A stretch of 64,000 nt of DNA, taken from assembly GCF_024713945.1 (NCBI RefSeq), contig NC_134680.1, positions 5,391,501-5,455,500 of the forward strand, read 5' to 3'. The notes under the pieces were generated by a model that ran no database searches, was not told where the DNA came from, and saw only the letters and a list, made by a program, of their open reading frames with translations. Made by a program: the position numbers and the translations under genes. Below are positions 1-13,594 of the stretch, in pieces (the stretch's first letter is position 1; each line of letters opens with the position of its first letter). The DNA comes from Dermatophagoides farinae. Its lineage: Eukaryota > Arthropoda > Arachnida > Sarcoptiformes > Pyroglyphidae.

Positions 1-3000
1 TGTTAAGAATATAAAATGAAATGGATGAATTTCATTACGGGTAGATGAAATGAATCAAAAAAAAAAAAAAAGTTTTCTCAATTCAAAATAAATGAAAAAT
101 CAAGGATAATGCAGAATAATTTATTCAATAAAGTTCCACAGGTGATCAATTTGTTAATAGCTAATAATAATGATATTAATAATAATAATAATAATCAAAA
201 TACGTACATCTTTAGCATTAAAAGTTTTGTATTGATGTTACTTTCAACATCATGATGATGAAAACATGGAATAAAATAAATGACAAAAAGTAAATTGAAT
301 AATTTTCAGAAGAAAGACAATATTCTGTTATTCACAGAATTTTTTTTTTTTGGATATGAATTACACACACACACACACACAGAGAGAGACATTTATTTAC
401 ATAATTTAATCATTTTAAGTTTCACTTATTGATAATGTTGATGATAATTGATAAAGTTTTTGCGTTAAGTGAATCTAACTTTTTTTTTATTATCTCTGGT
501 TATCTTTATCATTCACATCTTCAATGATTGTATTTTGCATGAATGTTTTTTTTTGGTAATAAATTTTTGTTTGAAACAAATCAAATGTGAACACACACAC
601 ATCACACACACACACACGCAAACATTATGAAATAAAGGAAAAAAATAAATCAAAGATTCTGCGCTGGCCACCACCACCACCACCATCATCATCATTGCCA
701 TGAAATCATCCATATTCCATTTGATTTGGTTTTCTTCTTATTCTCTCTTTCTCTCTCTGTATCTCGATCCCCATGCCCATCCATTTTCGAGTTTATTCCA
801 TCAATAGGCACGAAAAACATTTGGTAAAGTTTTCATATTAATGTGATGTGGAATTTTTTTTTTAATATTCTCTGTACATCGGTAAATGTCATACAATAAT
901 AATAATAATGACAACAACAACAGCGACGACGACGACTACAACATTATCACATCATCAACAACAACAAAAACAAGCATGTTGCTTTAGCTAATGAAATTTT
1001 GTAATAGAAAAGTTTTTTCTTTCAATTTTTTTTTCTAAAAAAAGGTTTCTAATTTCACCAACAACAATAACACCCAAAAAAAAAAACATTTTGGATTATA
1101 ACAATTTCAATGATTTTGAACGATATAGCATATGATTGGACCAAGGGTAAAATTTCTTGAATTCATCATCCCATCAAGGGAAGGTTAAGGAGAAAAATTT
1201 TGAAAAGTCAAAAAAAAAAAAAATGTAAAGAAAATTGTTGACGACACTTATCAAGGAAATGGCCATACATTTGTCTTTAATTTACTGGGTTTCCGTATGA
1301 TGATGAAGATGAGCATCGATTATATCGATTATACGATTATCGTTTTATTTTTATTTTTATTTTTTCTTCATTGCATCAGAAAAATATCCACCATCCATAT
1401 ATGAAAATAAAAACATCATTTTTTTCCCCCCATCAAACAGGAAATTGTCTTTGATGAAACAAAATGGTCAAGAAAAAAAAAATTTTCAAATGAATTCAAA
1501 CATTTTTTCTGTCCATAAACAAATTAAAGAGAGAGAGAGTTCCTAGATGGACATCATCCATGGTCCATTATTATTATTGTTATTACCATTACCGGATGAT
1601 GATGATTGCAATTCAATGGAAATATGTGATGTAAATGTCATTTCAAGAAATGAAAAATAATCTAACGCAAACATTTTATTTCTCTGTCAATTTCAATATT
1701 TATCATCAATAATTTTAATTCAATTAAATTTTAAATTGATGATAAATTTACGAAATAAATAAATATAAATGAGAAAAAAAATAATGCAAACTTTTCAATC
1801 AGAAATGATGAAAATTGATTACAACCAATCTGATTCATTGTTACTTATTTTATGTAATCATCATTTGTGTTGTTTGACTCATATCATTTGATCATAATGC
1901 TTGTTGTTTATCATCATTTTTTTTTGAGCCAGTGATATGATTTTTCAAATGTGTGTGGATTTTATTTTTCAGTAATAAAAATATTTTCAATCTCAATGAT
2001 AAATTTAAATAATGAGGAGCCAATTTTAATTTTCGGTTATTATTTTAGTATATATATAATATACACATGACCGTATGGCGTTTATCTACATGATGATGAT
2101 GATGATGAAAGTCATTGGTCATTTGTCAAGAAAAAACAGAAACAGTAATGTAACTTGCAAAAAAAAAAAAAAAAAAAAAACAACAACACCGGCAGACATA
2201 GCAGCCCGGTTTATATGATGATGATCATCATCATCATCGTTTTTTGTTGATTAGCCGAGAAAATTAAAACTTGAATAACACAGAAAAAATGATCGTTTAA
2301 AAAAAAAACAAATTGAATTCATTTTGTAAATCTTTAGAAAGAAAAAGTTTAAGTATCATATATTTGGTTATTATCATCATCATCATCATCATTGGTTTAA
2401 ATTGATGATGTTTAAAAAGAGATCGATAACCGAACAAAATAAGAAAGAAAGCAAAAGAAGAAGAAAAAAAAATCCATCTAATTTTAGCTAAAATAAAAAT
2501 TGTATAAAATTAGGCCATCCATATGATGATGATGATGATGATGATTTGATATAAAGCCGAACCAAAGAAAAAAAAAGCCGTCGACATCGATACATCTCGA
2601 TTACGACGATATGATCTTCATCGTCGCCGTCGTCGTCGTCATCATCATCATCAGCATGCATAATCTGATCATATATATGATCATGCGTTATAAAGAGAAG
2701 AAAAAAGAAAAAGATGAAAATTCAATAAAACCAAAAAAAAAACAGGTAAAAATTGAAAATTTTCCATTTTTCCATCTCAAATCAAGAAAAAAAAAATTAA
2801 CCTTCTTTTTTCTTCATTAGAAAATGACCATGTGAATTTTGTACATTTATAAAAAAAAGTGAATGAAATGACAAAAATGATTAACTTGAAGATTAATAAT
2901 CATTTTTTGTTTTGTTTTGTTTTGTTTTTTTTTTTGGCTATTTTCACCTAATCCAGACAGAAATTTTGCTTTTTTATTCTTGTTTTTTTTGCATTTCAAA

Positions 3001-4025
3001 ATTTTCGCTCAGATTAAATTCAGCCGTCAGTCAACAATAACCACAGCGAAAAAAAAGTTTACTTTTACCAGACAACAAAAAAAAAAGTTTTTCACCAGCG
3101 TCACCGATATACCTTGGCTATAAACTAATTATCCATAATACAAAAGTTGGAATTATCCAACAACAACAACGACAACAACAAAATTGCCCAATTTTTTTTA
3201 TTGTTTCGTTTTTTTGCTTCTTTTTCGAAACAAAACAAAACAAAACAAGGAAAAAATTCCAAGAATGGAATCAAACTCGGTTTTCTTTACCCACTCTGGT
3301 TTTTCAAAGATTTCAGCTAGATTTTGATTAATCCACCATATGATTCTAAGCTTTATCAGATTGTCAATGCTAAAATTGATCAATCAATCATGCATCTTTT
3401 TTTTAATAAGCCACTTTGATATTAATTTATTCAAATTGAAATTATTGTATAATAACAACAACAACCAACAATAAACAACAACAACAACAACAACCAACAA
3501 ACAAACAAGGAAATAAAAATCAATACACAAAGAAAGATTTCATAATTCAACACTTTTATCAAATGTACTTGAATGTTAATAATGATAACTAGATTTTTTT
3601 TCTGTTTGTTGTTGTTGTTGTTGTTTTCATTATTTTTTTCTGAACAACAATATTTATTTGGAACACACACACACACATGTAATACACATGTTTCACACAT
3701 CATGATGATGTGAACATGAAAGTTTAGCCTCAATAATTTTTTTTTCTTCGCTTTTTCTTGTTGAATGTCGATAATGATGATGATGATCATCATCATTAGA
3801 AAATCAATGAAGAAAAATGAAGGAAAAATAATGGCAAATTTGACATTCAACAGACAACAGGTCAGGTTTTTATTTTCTTTTTTTTATTATTATTATTCTG
3901 ACCGAATGAATGATTTAATGAATGAATGGATAATGTGCTTGGATAGTTTGCATTTTTTATTTATAATGTCATTTGTTTTTGTTGTTGTTGTTGTTCCATA
4001 ATAATGATTATAACATTAGTGCATA

Positions 4026-4052
4026 TGTGTGTGTGTGTGTGTGTGTGTGTGT
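4026..4052. repeat. (TG)n microsatellite
   Basis: An uninterrupted TG dinucleotide run of about 13-14 units lies in non-coding DNA. It is one of many (CA/TG)n tracts in the window. Confidence 0.9.
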
Positions 4053-7000
4053 TAGGTTGACTATCATCATCATTTTTACGTTAATAAGAAAAAAAAAATC
4101 CACGTTCCATAATCACTGAGATTAGACATTTACATCATTTAATAATGATCATGATCATCATCAAAAAATGAAAAGATTGAGATTAGAAATCTGTGTTACT
4201 AGAAACTACTAAAAACAAAAACAAAACAAAAAAAAAATCTTTTGGCCTCAATATAACTGAATATAAATGAATGAATGTGAACTATTGATCCAATTGGCAT
4301 TGACTATAATACAAAAGTTTCAATTTTTGATTCATTCTTTGTTGGTAAATTAATTCCGTACTTGATTTCATCATCATCATCATCATCAATTTCAATGGCA
4401 ATAATCATATTTGAATCAACAACAATGAAAAAATTAATCACGTCTTCCTAATACGAAGTTTGGCGTAATAATGAAAAAAAAAACAACAACAACAACAGTA
4501 TCAATGATTTTCAAGAGGAATAAACAGAGAATAATAGCAACCAGAATAAAATGAAAATAATTTTCACACCAATTCAATTGTGCGTGTACTTGGATTTGTT
4601 GTTGTTGTTGTTGTTCGACTGTCTAACACCCTTGAGAAATATAGAAGTGCAAATCGACAAAACAAAGAAAATCGACATTCAAAAAAAAAACTGGGGAAAA
4701 AAATGGCTGAAAATTAGTTGAATGAATGCAATGGAAATGAAAATGAGGTGAAACAAGTAAATGAAAAAGAATGATGATGATGATGAAAATGAATTGAAAT
4801 AAGACGAAATGGAACTAGTAACCGAAAGAAAAAGCCCAAAAATCATCATTATTTTTTATTTGTTCATATCATATTTTATTCAAAACCCACGGACACACAC
4901 ACACACATACATTACCAGAATTATAAAAGATGATGATGATAATTATGTACATAGTAACTGTACTGGTTTTATATTCCTTTTTTTACATTATATATTATTT
5001 TTTCTTATGAAAAAAACGATTCCGAAAATAAAAACGTTAGTTTCTATGCATAAATGATTCTATCGACCAGAAAAAAAAAGATTTTCAGATAGCTCTCTAT
5101 ATGTAACCGACAACAATACACAAATGATTATGAGAGAGAGAGAGAGAGAAAAAAAAGCAATAAAAATGAATCATTATATATGTGGTGCGGTGCGGTTAAC
5201 CAGAAGATGAAACATAGAAAAAAATACAATCCGAAATACATCCTATTTTTTTCAATTTGATTTTGTTCTAGTCAGTTCTAGTTTTGTCATTTATTTTTTT
5301 TTCAATTTTTTTTCAAGAAATCTACTTGGAAAAAAATTAAACAATACAAAGGAAAATAGCTCATTAGTGAAGATAGAAAAAGAAGAACAAAAAAAATTTG
5401 TGAATTTCAATTATCTTGAAACATTTTCATCTTTATGTGGATAAAAGTAAATGAAATGTCTACACACACACACACACACACAGGACAAACACAATCTTAA
5501 TATAGATAGAGATCCTCGTATGAAAGTTTTTTTTTTTTATTATTTTAAATGTCATTGTCATTATCATCATCATCATAATTCATCCATATAAGTGGATGAT
5601 GTTTTTTTTTTACTTTCAAATTGTCAATAATTCATTGAAAATTGATTATCATAGACTACTACTATCACTATATAACGGTTACCAAGCCTATTTTATCATT
5701 TTTTATTTTTTTTTTGTTTGTTTCCGTGGAACAAACTTGTTATTTTTTTTTTTGACATCAAAGATCATGAATGATGATGATGATGGGTCTCTCTTTTTCT
5801 TTCGTTATTTTCAATTCAAATCAATTTCTAGTCAATTTTAACTAAAATTGCCAATCTCAATTCAATTTTTTTCAATGACAACAATAATTTGATTGCAATC
5901 TGTCAACAATTTTCATTACTCATATCAAATAACCAGACGGAAAACAAACCAATATAATTAATTAATCAACTGGATGGGGAGTCAAATTGCTCATTTTCAT
6001 GGAATTTACTTTTTTGAAATGGTGTCAACAACAAAAAAAAAACAAAAAACATCAAATTGTTTGCGTTTTCTGTTCACAGGAAAAAAAAATAAATACGGAA
6101 AAAAACAAACAAATAGCCCGAAAAATGTACAAAGATTCTGGAGAAACAAACATAATCTTTTTATTATGTTTCATTTGTGTGTGTGTGTGTTTGTTTGTTT
6201 TGCGAAAAAAAAACCGAAAAAACCCGAAAACAAAATCTTAACATTAACCGATCGGGTAACTTATTTCTACGATCACTGTTGTTTTGTTTTTTTTTCATGT
6301 AAAATCCTTAAATTGTTTTTCTTTTTCTTTTTCTGGTCATGATTACACATTTGATTATTATTATTATTTTCTGCTCCGCTATCTAAGGATTTTGTTTTTC
6401 TCCAAAATAATAATAATATCCAGATTCCAGAAAAGAAAATTAAGCTTCAAGGCAACCAACCCATACAGTGGAACAAACAAACAAAAAATGTTCAAGTTAC
6501 TCTCATCCCAAATAATGATGATGATGATGATAATAATTGATGATGTTAGCAACCATAGACAACAAGACAGAAAAAGATGGAAAAAAAGTGGGCAGATAGT
6601 CGATACATTTATGGGGGATGATGGTGGCTGATCAAAACAACATAACAACCAGAAAATATCAAAATGATCAAAACTTGTTAAAGAAGAAGAAGAAGAAAAA
6701 AAATCTAAATTTAGTGTTTATGATATGTGTGTTGAATTAATACCAAAATTTCTCTTTCAAAAATCTGCCAATGAAATGTGTAGCAGCAGGTCATTTTGAT
6801 TATTTTTTTTTTCTACAGCAAAAAAAATGATTATCATGGTTCAATTTTGTCGCCCACTAAATAGTTTTGTTGAATAATATTTGTGTATAAATGTAATCAT
6901 GTCTACCTACAAAACACTGACTGATGAATGAATGAATGCATCAAGAATGTGTATCAAGATGAAAAAAAACAGAAAGACAGACAAACAAAGACTAGTGGAA

Positions 7001-8760
7001 GATATTTTTTCTATGATGTGCGTTAATAATAATAATAATAATAAGAATTTTTATAATGCAAAATATCCAGAAGCTATTATGATGATCATGATGATTGATC
7101 ATCGATCAAATATTTACGTTCAATCCTATTGTGTGTGTGTGTGTGTGTGTGTGTATCGAAAGGATGAAGTAGGAGAAAAAATAATAATAATATATCGATA
7201 GATCGATTGAATATCGATTTTTTCGTTTCGTTTAAAAAAAATGAATAAATAAACAAAAAATTTCATCATTTTTTCTTGTTCATCATGATGGTTTTTTTTA
7301 CAAGAATAATTTTTTTGTGTTTATTTTGGTTTTTCAATTATTTCTTGTTGTTATTTTTTTCCATTCATTCATTCATTCGTATTTATTATTTTTGTATCAA
7401 AATAATCGATTTTTTTCATTCATTCATCATCATCATCATCGATTGTAATTCTCAAGAATATTTGAGGTTTTTTTTTCTTGCTGGTGAACTGAATTCCATT
7501 CTGTTTCATCATTTGTCCATGGGGAAAAAAATTGGAATGTAACAAACAAAAATGCGAAAAATGCCCAAGGCTTTCAGGTAGTAGTTTTTGTTTTCTTTCT
7601 TTTTTATTTTCATACTAACCTGCCTCTATCATTTCATTTTATTCAACACAACACAACCAACCAACCAACCAATTATAATCGATCAGATTGACGCCGTTTG
7701 TTTTCCACTTTCTCTAATGAATAAATGAATGAATGGATGCATGTTTTCACCCTTTTTATAAAATTGGATCTTTCCACTTACTCATGGAAAAGAAAATCAG
7801 CCACCGATTGAGATGATCAATAATTATCGAATTAATCAAAAAAAAAAAAAAAATCTCCCGGTCTTTTTTTCTGGTCTTAGATCATCATCATCATCATCAT
7901 CATCATCATAAGTGATTAAAATCACCTCTAGATCAACAACCTAAAATATTCAACAACAACAACAACATTCGATTCGATTATTAAATTGCATTCGATCAAA
8001 AAAAAAAAAAAAAAAAACAAAAAACAAAATCAAATTGATTAAATCATTCATTCTATTATGAAAAAACAAAAATATTCGAACAGGTATCAAGTAGCAATCA
8101 ATAATAATAATAATAATCATCATCATCATCATAACGCATCTCATTTAATAGCCATTCATTTCATTTTATGAACAAAAAAAAAACGTATAAATATCGAAAA
8201 TCCATTAATGTAGCCCGTAGTTAAGATATACATCTATCATCTAAATTTGGTTTGTAAAAAAATAGTGATCGGATTTAGATGATGATGATTATGATGATTA
8301 TGATGAGAAAAGAGATGTCTCAACCAAAAAAAAAAAAAAAAATGATGATGATGATGATGAAATAAGAAAATTATAATTTTTTTTGTGTGTGTACAACAAA
8401 CTAAATTAAGAAAAATTTTTCAATCACCAAGAGATTTAGAGTTTTTTTTAAAAAAATGAAAAAATTTTATCAATATTTATTGGTGACTGGAGCGCTAGGT
8501 CAAAGGTTTACCATTCATAAATTCATTCAAAAAAAAAAAAAAATTTTTTTTGCCGAAATTCATATGGCCACATTTTTTTTCGATAAGCTTACTGCGGCTG
8601 GATAAAAATAAAAACTTGAACCACACAGAGATTTCAATGGGGAAAAAAAATAACCAGCAACTTTAAGCCACCTTTATAAATGATGTTTTTTTTGTATTTT
8701 TTTTTCTCTTCAATTTTTTTCAATTTTTTTTTCTTGTTCTGGAATTTTCATACATGTATC

Positions 8761-8825
8761 ACCAACCAACCAACCAACCAACCAACCAACCAACCGACAA
8801 CAACGACGACGACGACGACGACGAC
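8761..8825. repeat. Compound (ACCA)n-(CGA)n microsatellite
   Basis: A tetranucleotide ACCA array of about nine units (8761-8795) runs, after a short spacer, into about seven CGA trinucleotide units (8804-8825). Two different repeat units side by side in otherwise AT-rich DNA make this a conspicuous compound microsatellite. Confidence 0.85.
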
Positions 8826-9954
8826 AGAGGGAAAAAAAACATTAATTTCAATCAAACCATCAGCCGTTTAACCGACCGTTATCGTTTTAATGTTTGCTGT
8901 TTCTGCTAGATTACTTTCATAGTAAAATATTAGATAAATGATGATTATCGTTTGACTTGAAAAGCAAGTTTTTCTTTTTTTTCTTAAAAAAAAACAATCT
9001 CGCCTGCACATACACACACACACACACACACGTTAAATGGATTGAATGAAACCGAAATGAATCGCCTTGATCATATCACATAACCATCGAACTTGGTAAC
9101 TTCGTATCTGAGAAAAAAAAATGAAGTGTTTGAGGCCAAAAAAAAACAAGCAACAGCAACAACATGAAAATGAAAATCCAGAAAAAGTAGAGCAATGGAA
9201 AACATCTCGTCACAAAAACTATCTAATTCAACGAACAAGATTCAAATACGACGATAGATAGCCAGACCAAACTGATTGGCATCGTTAGTGATGTTGTTCT
9301 TTTTTTTTTGTCTGTTTCATCTCTGTCCCGTTATATAAATATATCAGGTATTTCAAGTATCTGAAAGATGTTTTTTTTTCGTTTTATTAGAGAATAGAAA
9401 CATCCTGTAATATATACATAAACTCTAAAGTGGACAAATGATATTTTAGAAAGCCCATAATAATCATGAAAAAAAAGTAAGAGTTCATCAAAATCAGTAA
9501 AAATTCATAAGAGTTCATATATTGGGCATAACATTCACGTCACACCCACTTAGAACCTGTATCTATCCTATTATATCTCTCTCACACATATACAATATTT
9601 GTCGCTATTAATTTCTTGTTCGTTCTGACTTTCTATCTCTCTCTCTCTATTTATCGGTACATATCTTGTCCAATTTATCATGATAACCAATACAGTGGAA
9701 TATATAAAGGCAAATGCCATTTATTTTCATTTTAATCTTTTTTTTTTTTTGGATTTCGATAATGGTCATTTGATGTTTTTGTATGTATCGTGTTTTGTGT
9801 GTGTGTGTAGAAAAATCTTCAATGAAAAAAAAAATGAAAATAAAAACCGTTTGTGTTTGAAAATAATTTTTGTTTTGTTTTAAATTGTGTCCAAATTTTT
9901 TTTTATTAATTACTAACAATCAACCAAAAAATAATAATCATCAGTGAAAAAAAA

Positions 9955-12398
9955 ATGCATACGAAAAGCCTCATATTCATATTGGTTTGTGTTTTAGCAT
10001 ATATCATCACAAAATAGATTTGTTGATAATTTTATTCATTTTTGTTTTGTTTTGTTTTTGTTTTTTTTTCTAAAATTCTTTCTTCTTCTTCTTCTTCTTT
10101 TTTTTCCGGAATGAAAATTTCCATTTGTTTCTTGATAATAAATATAGCTATTTGGGAGCTGTTCACTAATGGTAGTGGTGACTAGTGATAAATCCAGAGG
10201 ATCCAATGGCCAATATCGTAGTCGATCATCATCGTTATCATCATCATTTTCATCATCATCATCTTCGTCATCACCATTTAAACCATTATTTTCAACATCA
10301 TCATCATCATCACCATGGAAATCAATTCCATTAGCAACATCTGCATCATCCACATCATATATGTCATATACACATCCTGATGATAATATTGAATATGAGC
10401 CAATTGATTCATCAATGACAGAAGCCTCATCATCATCTTCATCTTCATCATCACCATCATTATCATATTCATCATCTAAAAATCATTTTGTTCGTAATCG
10501 TAGACCAACATCTTCATTATTAACTGAAACAAATGATGATTATGAAACAGGTGATGGTGGTATTGATAGTGGTAGTTATAACACTGGACAACAAGATGAT
10601 AATAACAATCCAATATCAGCATCGTATGGTCAACAAACAAAAACAATGTCTACAATACAACGTCCATTACGACAACAATCTAGTTTGACAGTATCATCAT
10701 CACAACCACAATCATCATATATGGATCAATATGATCAACGGTACGGTATATGAATGACCCAATTTTCTGATAATTTAGTGATTCAAATAAAATTTATTTC
10801 TTTTTTTTTATAAATTTTTTTTCAGAACCGCTTCAAGCCAATATGAACAAAGTGAACAAGGTCCAATTGATGATGGTAGCGATGGCTATCAACAATCACC
10901 AGACGAATCTTCACAATATCAAGAACAACATTATCATCATCAACAACAACCACAATATGGATATTCTGAACCATCAGATAGTTATTATGAAGAACATCAT
11001 GATGGATCATATGATGAACAACCAACGTTAGTTAAATCGAAAAAACCACCAACAGTTGGTGATCTTTATTATCAAAGACCAACAATCGAATCAGGATATG
11101 GTGATGATAGTTCATATAGTCCTTCAGATTATGGTGCCGCAATTACATCGACTGGTTATAAAACTGGACATTATATACGAGAAAAAGGTGCCCGTTATCC
11201 AAAAGCATATTTATCACCAAAACCATCATCAAGTAAAACTGTTATATTCACCGTACCACAGCCAATTCCACATGATGAAAAACCGAAAAATTTCGAAATA
11301 CCATCGCTCGATGTAGCTGGTCTAGATAAAATAATACCCGGTGGTGGTGATTTAATGAAAAATTCACCGGTTAAAATACCCGCATTACCTGGTATTGATT
11401 TTAATTCAATTATTGGAAATTTATTCGGCGATAAAGGTCCACCACAGATATCGGTTGCAGCACCAGAATCATTGGGTAATCTAATTGCACCATTATTAAA
11501 CCAAGGTAAACCATTGACAATCAATGCACCGAATATTGAATTTGGTCATGGTCATGGTGGCCCGCATCATGGTGATTCGGATTCAAAAACCAAATTGGTT
11601 GGTTTTAGTGTACCAGATTTTCTTAAAAATAGCCAAAAATTTATTCAAGGATTTCAAATGCCAAAAATTGATTTTACCGGTGAACATGAAAGTGGCTTAA
11701 CATTACCACATTTTGATATGCCAAATACACAAAGTATTGGTAAATCACCAAAAATAACGGCCATTGCACCAATGGGACCATCAATACATTTTTTACGTCA
11801 TCTTAATTTACCATTACCAAAAGTACCGAAAATGCGATTACCAGAATTAGGCCCATTCAGAAGTTTTAAAATACCTAAATTAGATTTTACTAAAAGTTTT
11901 GATCTAAAAAGTATGGATTTTAAACTTCCATCACATCGTGATGGCATGTCCACAATGGAAGATTCGCCGAAACCAACATATTTACCGGCACCGGGTATGA
12001 TGATGATTAAAGCCATACAAACAACAACAAAACCGTCCGAATCATCGACAAATAATGTTGATGATGGTGTTGATGATAATGTAATCACAATGGATAAACC
12101 AACAACATCATTGACGATGGCAAAAATTAAGAAAATTATAACCGCATATCCAATGAATAAAGGTTCCGTATCTGGCCATATTGTTATTGAAGATTATCCA
12201 TATGGCCGTAAACAATTAGGACCATTAGATGATGGTGGTGAATCGGAAATTGGCTGTGCTGAATTAGATAAAGTTATCATACAACAACAATTAGATGATC
12301 ATAAACAACAACAACAACAACAGCAACCGAAATCACAACCAAAATCAACGATTGCATTATTGTTAGGATTAAAAAGGCCAATTCATAATCAGCATTGA
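9955..12398 (+). CDS. Unrecognised, probably secreted Ser/Gln/Pro-rich protein
   Basis: I do not recognise this family. The secure part is an exon starting by 10169 and ending at 10740, an 85-nt GT-AG intron (10741-10825), and a last exon 10826-12398; the phases match (CG|A gives Arg). For the 5' end I favour a 10-codon exon at 9955-9984, then an intron 9985-10147 (GTTTGT...AATATAG), because joining gives a signal-peptide-like start (MHTKSLIFILLFGSCSLM) and 731 residues in all. The fallback start, ATG 10169, gives 714. The N-terminal third is low complexity (Ser runs, then Gln/Tyr/His). The C-terminal half is a more regular region with many short Pro-Lys-hydrophobic blocks, a His/Gly patch near 11545, a polyQ run near 12305, and a single Cys in the last stretch (near 12255). 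A structural or cuticle-associated extracellular protein is a guess. The 5' end is the weak point. Confidence 0.65.
10741..10825 (+). other. Intron of the Ser/Gln-rich protein gene
   Basis: An 85-nt intron with donor GTACGG and acceptor TTTTTTTTCAG. Its removal joins phase-2 ends and keeps one open frame from 10169 to 12398, while reading straight through stops at TGA within a few codons. A second GT at 10745 would not restore frame. Confidence 0.85.
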
Positions 12399-13449
12399 AT
12401 ATAAATCGTACGAACCTTATCTATCTCAATTTTATTATATGATTTTTATGAGTGGAATTGATTATGAATTTTTTTTTTCAATTGCAAATTTTAATTCCAA
12501 TATTTTTTTTTCAATAATTCATCAATTCTGACACACACACACACATGCACACATTTTTCATCATTTTGATATTTTATTATTATTATTCAAATTCAAACTT
12601 ATTTTATTCTTATTGTAAATAATTCTATTTTTCAAAAAAAAAAATTGAATTTACTTTTATTTTAGATTGGAATTTATGGAATTAATCAATCAAAGACAAA
12701 TGTCATCGATTGATTAATTAATTTATTTAATCATCACTGCTAATTAATATATAAAAGCATGGAACAATTAGAATTGATTGGTAATTAGAAAATTATTGAT
12801 GATGATAATAATCAATATTAAATCTGGAACGACGCATACATGCATGTATGTGTGACGTGATTTATGATGTGTTTGGAACAAATCTCGTGACCAAAAATAA
12901 ATTGATTATAATCAATATGAGTGTTTAACCTTGACTAGGATAATCCTGGCTAGATTTTGATATGCCCGATTTACGCAATAAATAATCAAAAAAAAAAAAA
13001 ACGATCACGGATATTGATCCAAAATCAACATCCTTAATACACGAGAAGGAAAAAAATTACTTGTTGAAAATATATACAATCTTTATTATTCATTATCAAT
13101 CAATCAATCAATCATTAAATGGTATAATAGACAGGATATATGCACTTGTCTACAAATGCATTGTTTGCAAGAAAAATTGTTATATTCAGTAAATATATCT
13201 ATCGCTTATTATTGTTTTTTTTAAAATGTGGAATCATAATTTTTAATTGATAAACAATATATGAATTATCGATTTGGAAATGTAAGATTGTTTGGTTTGT
13301 TATCACATCATCGTCATTCGTAGAGTGAAAAAAAAATTGATTGATTGATTAGTGAAATATGCAATATGACAGAAAATTTTTTTTTCTATTTGTTTTTTAT
13401 GTGTTTAATTTTGCTGATTTGACTTTTACATCATTTGGCATTTGTTTGG
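12399..13449. other. Intergenic region upstream of cathepsin C
   Basis: About 1 kb with no gene I can support, between the Ser/Gln-rich gene and cathepsin C. It holds A/T runs and a short CA tract near 12531. A TATATAAAAG stretch at 12748 looks like a TATA box, but only a tiny open frame follows, so I do not call a gene there. Confidence 0.6.
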
Positions 13450-13488
13450 TATAAATAAGAAGATCATATAATACGATCGAATCATTAC
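13450..13488 (+). promoter_or_regulatory. Probable core promoter of cathepsin C (TATA + Inr-like)
   Basis: TATAAATA lies at 13450-13457. A TCATT initiator-like sequence follows at 13482-13486, about 34 nt from the start of the TATA box, which is a workable spacing for an arthropod core promoter. The cathepsin C ATG is 111 nt further on. The transcription start is inferred, not seen. Confidence 0.5.
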
Positions 13489-13594
13489 CAAGACGTAGTT
13501 TGCTTGTTTGTTTGTTTGTTTACCATTTGTCTTTGTTTTTTTTTCTAAATTTATAAATTCTTATTCAATTTATCATCATCATTATTGAATCACA

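Larger units (their letters stand above)
1..9954. other. Gene-free, simple-repeat-rich DNA
   Basis: I see no gene here. The short open frames are translations of microsatellites or A/T runs and lack splice-consistent neighbours or recognisable domains. The stretch is packed with A/T homopolymers, (ATG/CAT)n, (CAA/GTT)n, (CA/TG)n and GA tracts. It could hold regulatory DNA or untranslated exons of the gene beginning near 9955, but nothing in the sequence proves either. Confidence 0.6.

Noticed and set aside
3431-3850. 139-codon minus-strand open frame
   Set aside because: Composed of repeat-derived Ile, Asn, Leu and Cys runs; no support as a gene.
10036-10353. Acidic minus-strand frame of 105 codons
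   Set aside because: Antisense of the TCA (Ser) runs in the Ser/Gln-rich protein; the Asp/Glu run is the reverse of the same repeat.
12748-12790. TATATAAAAG as promoter of an extra gene
   Set aside because: Only a tiny open frame follows, and cathepsin C has its own better placed TATA box at 13450.
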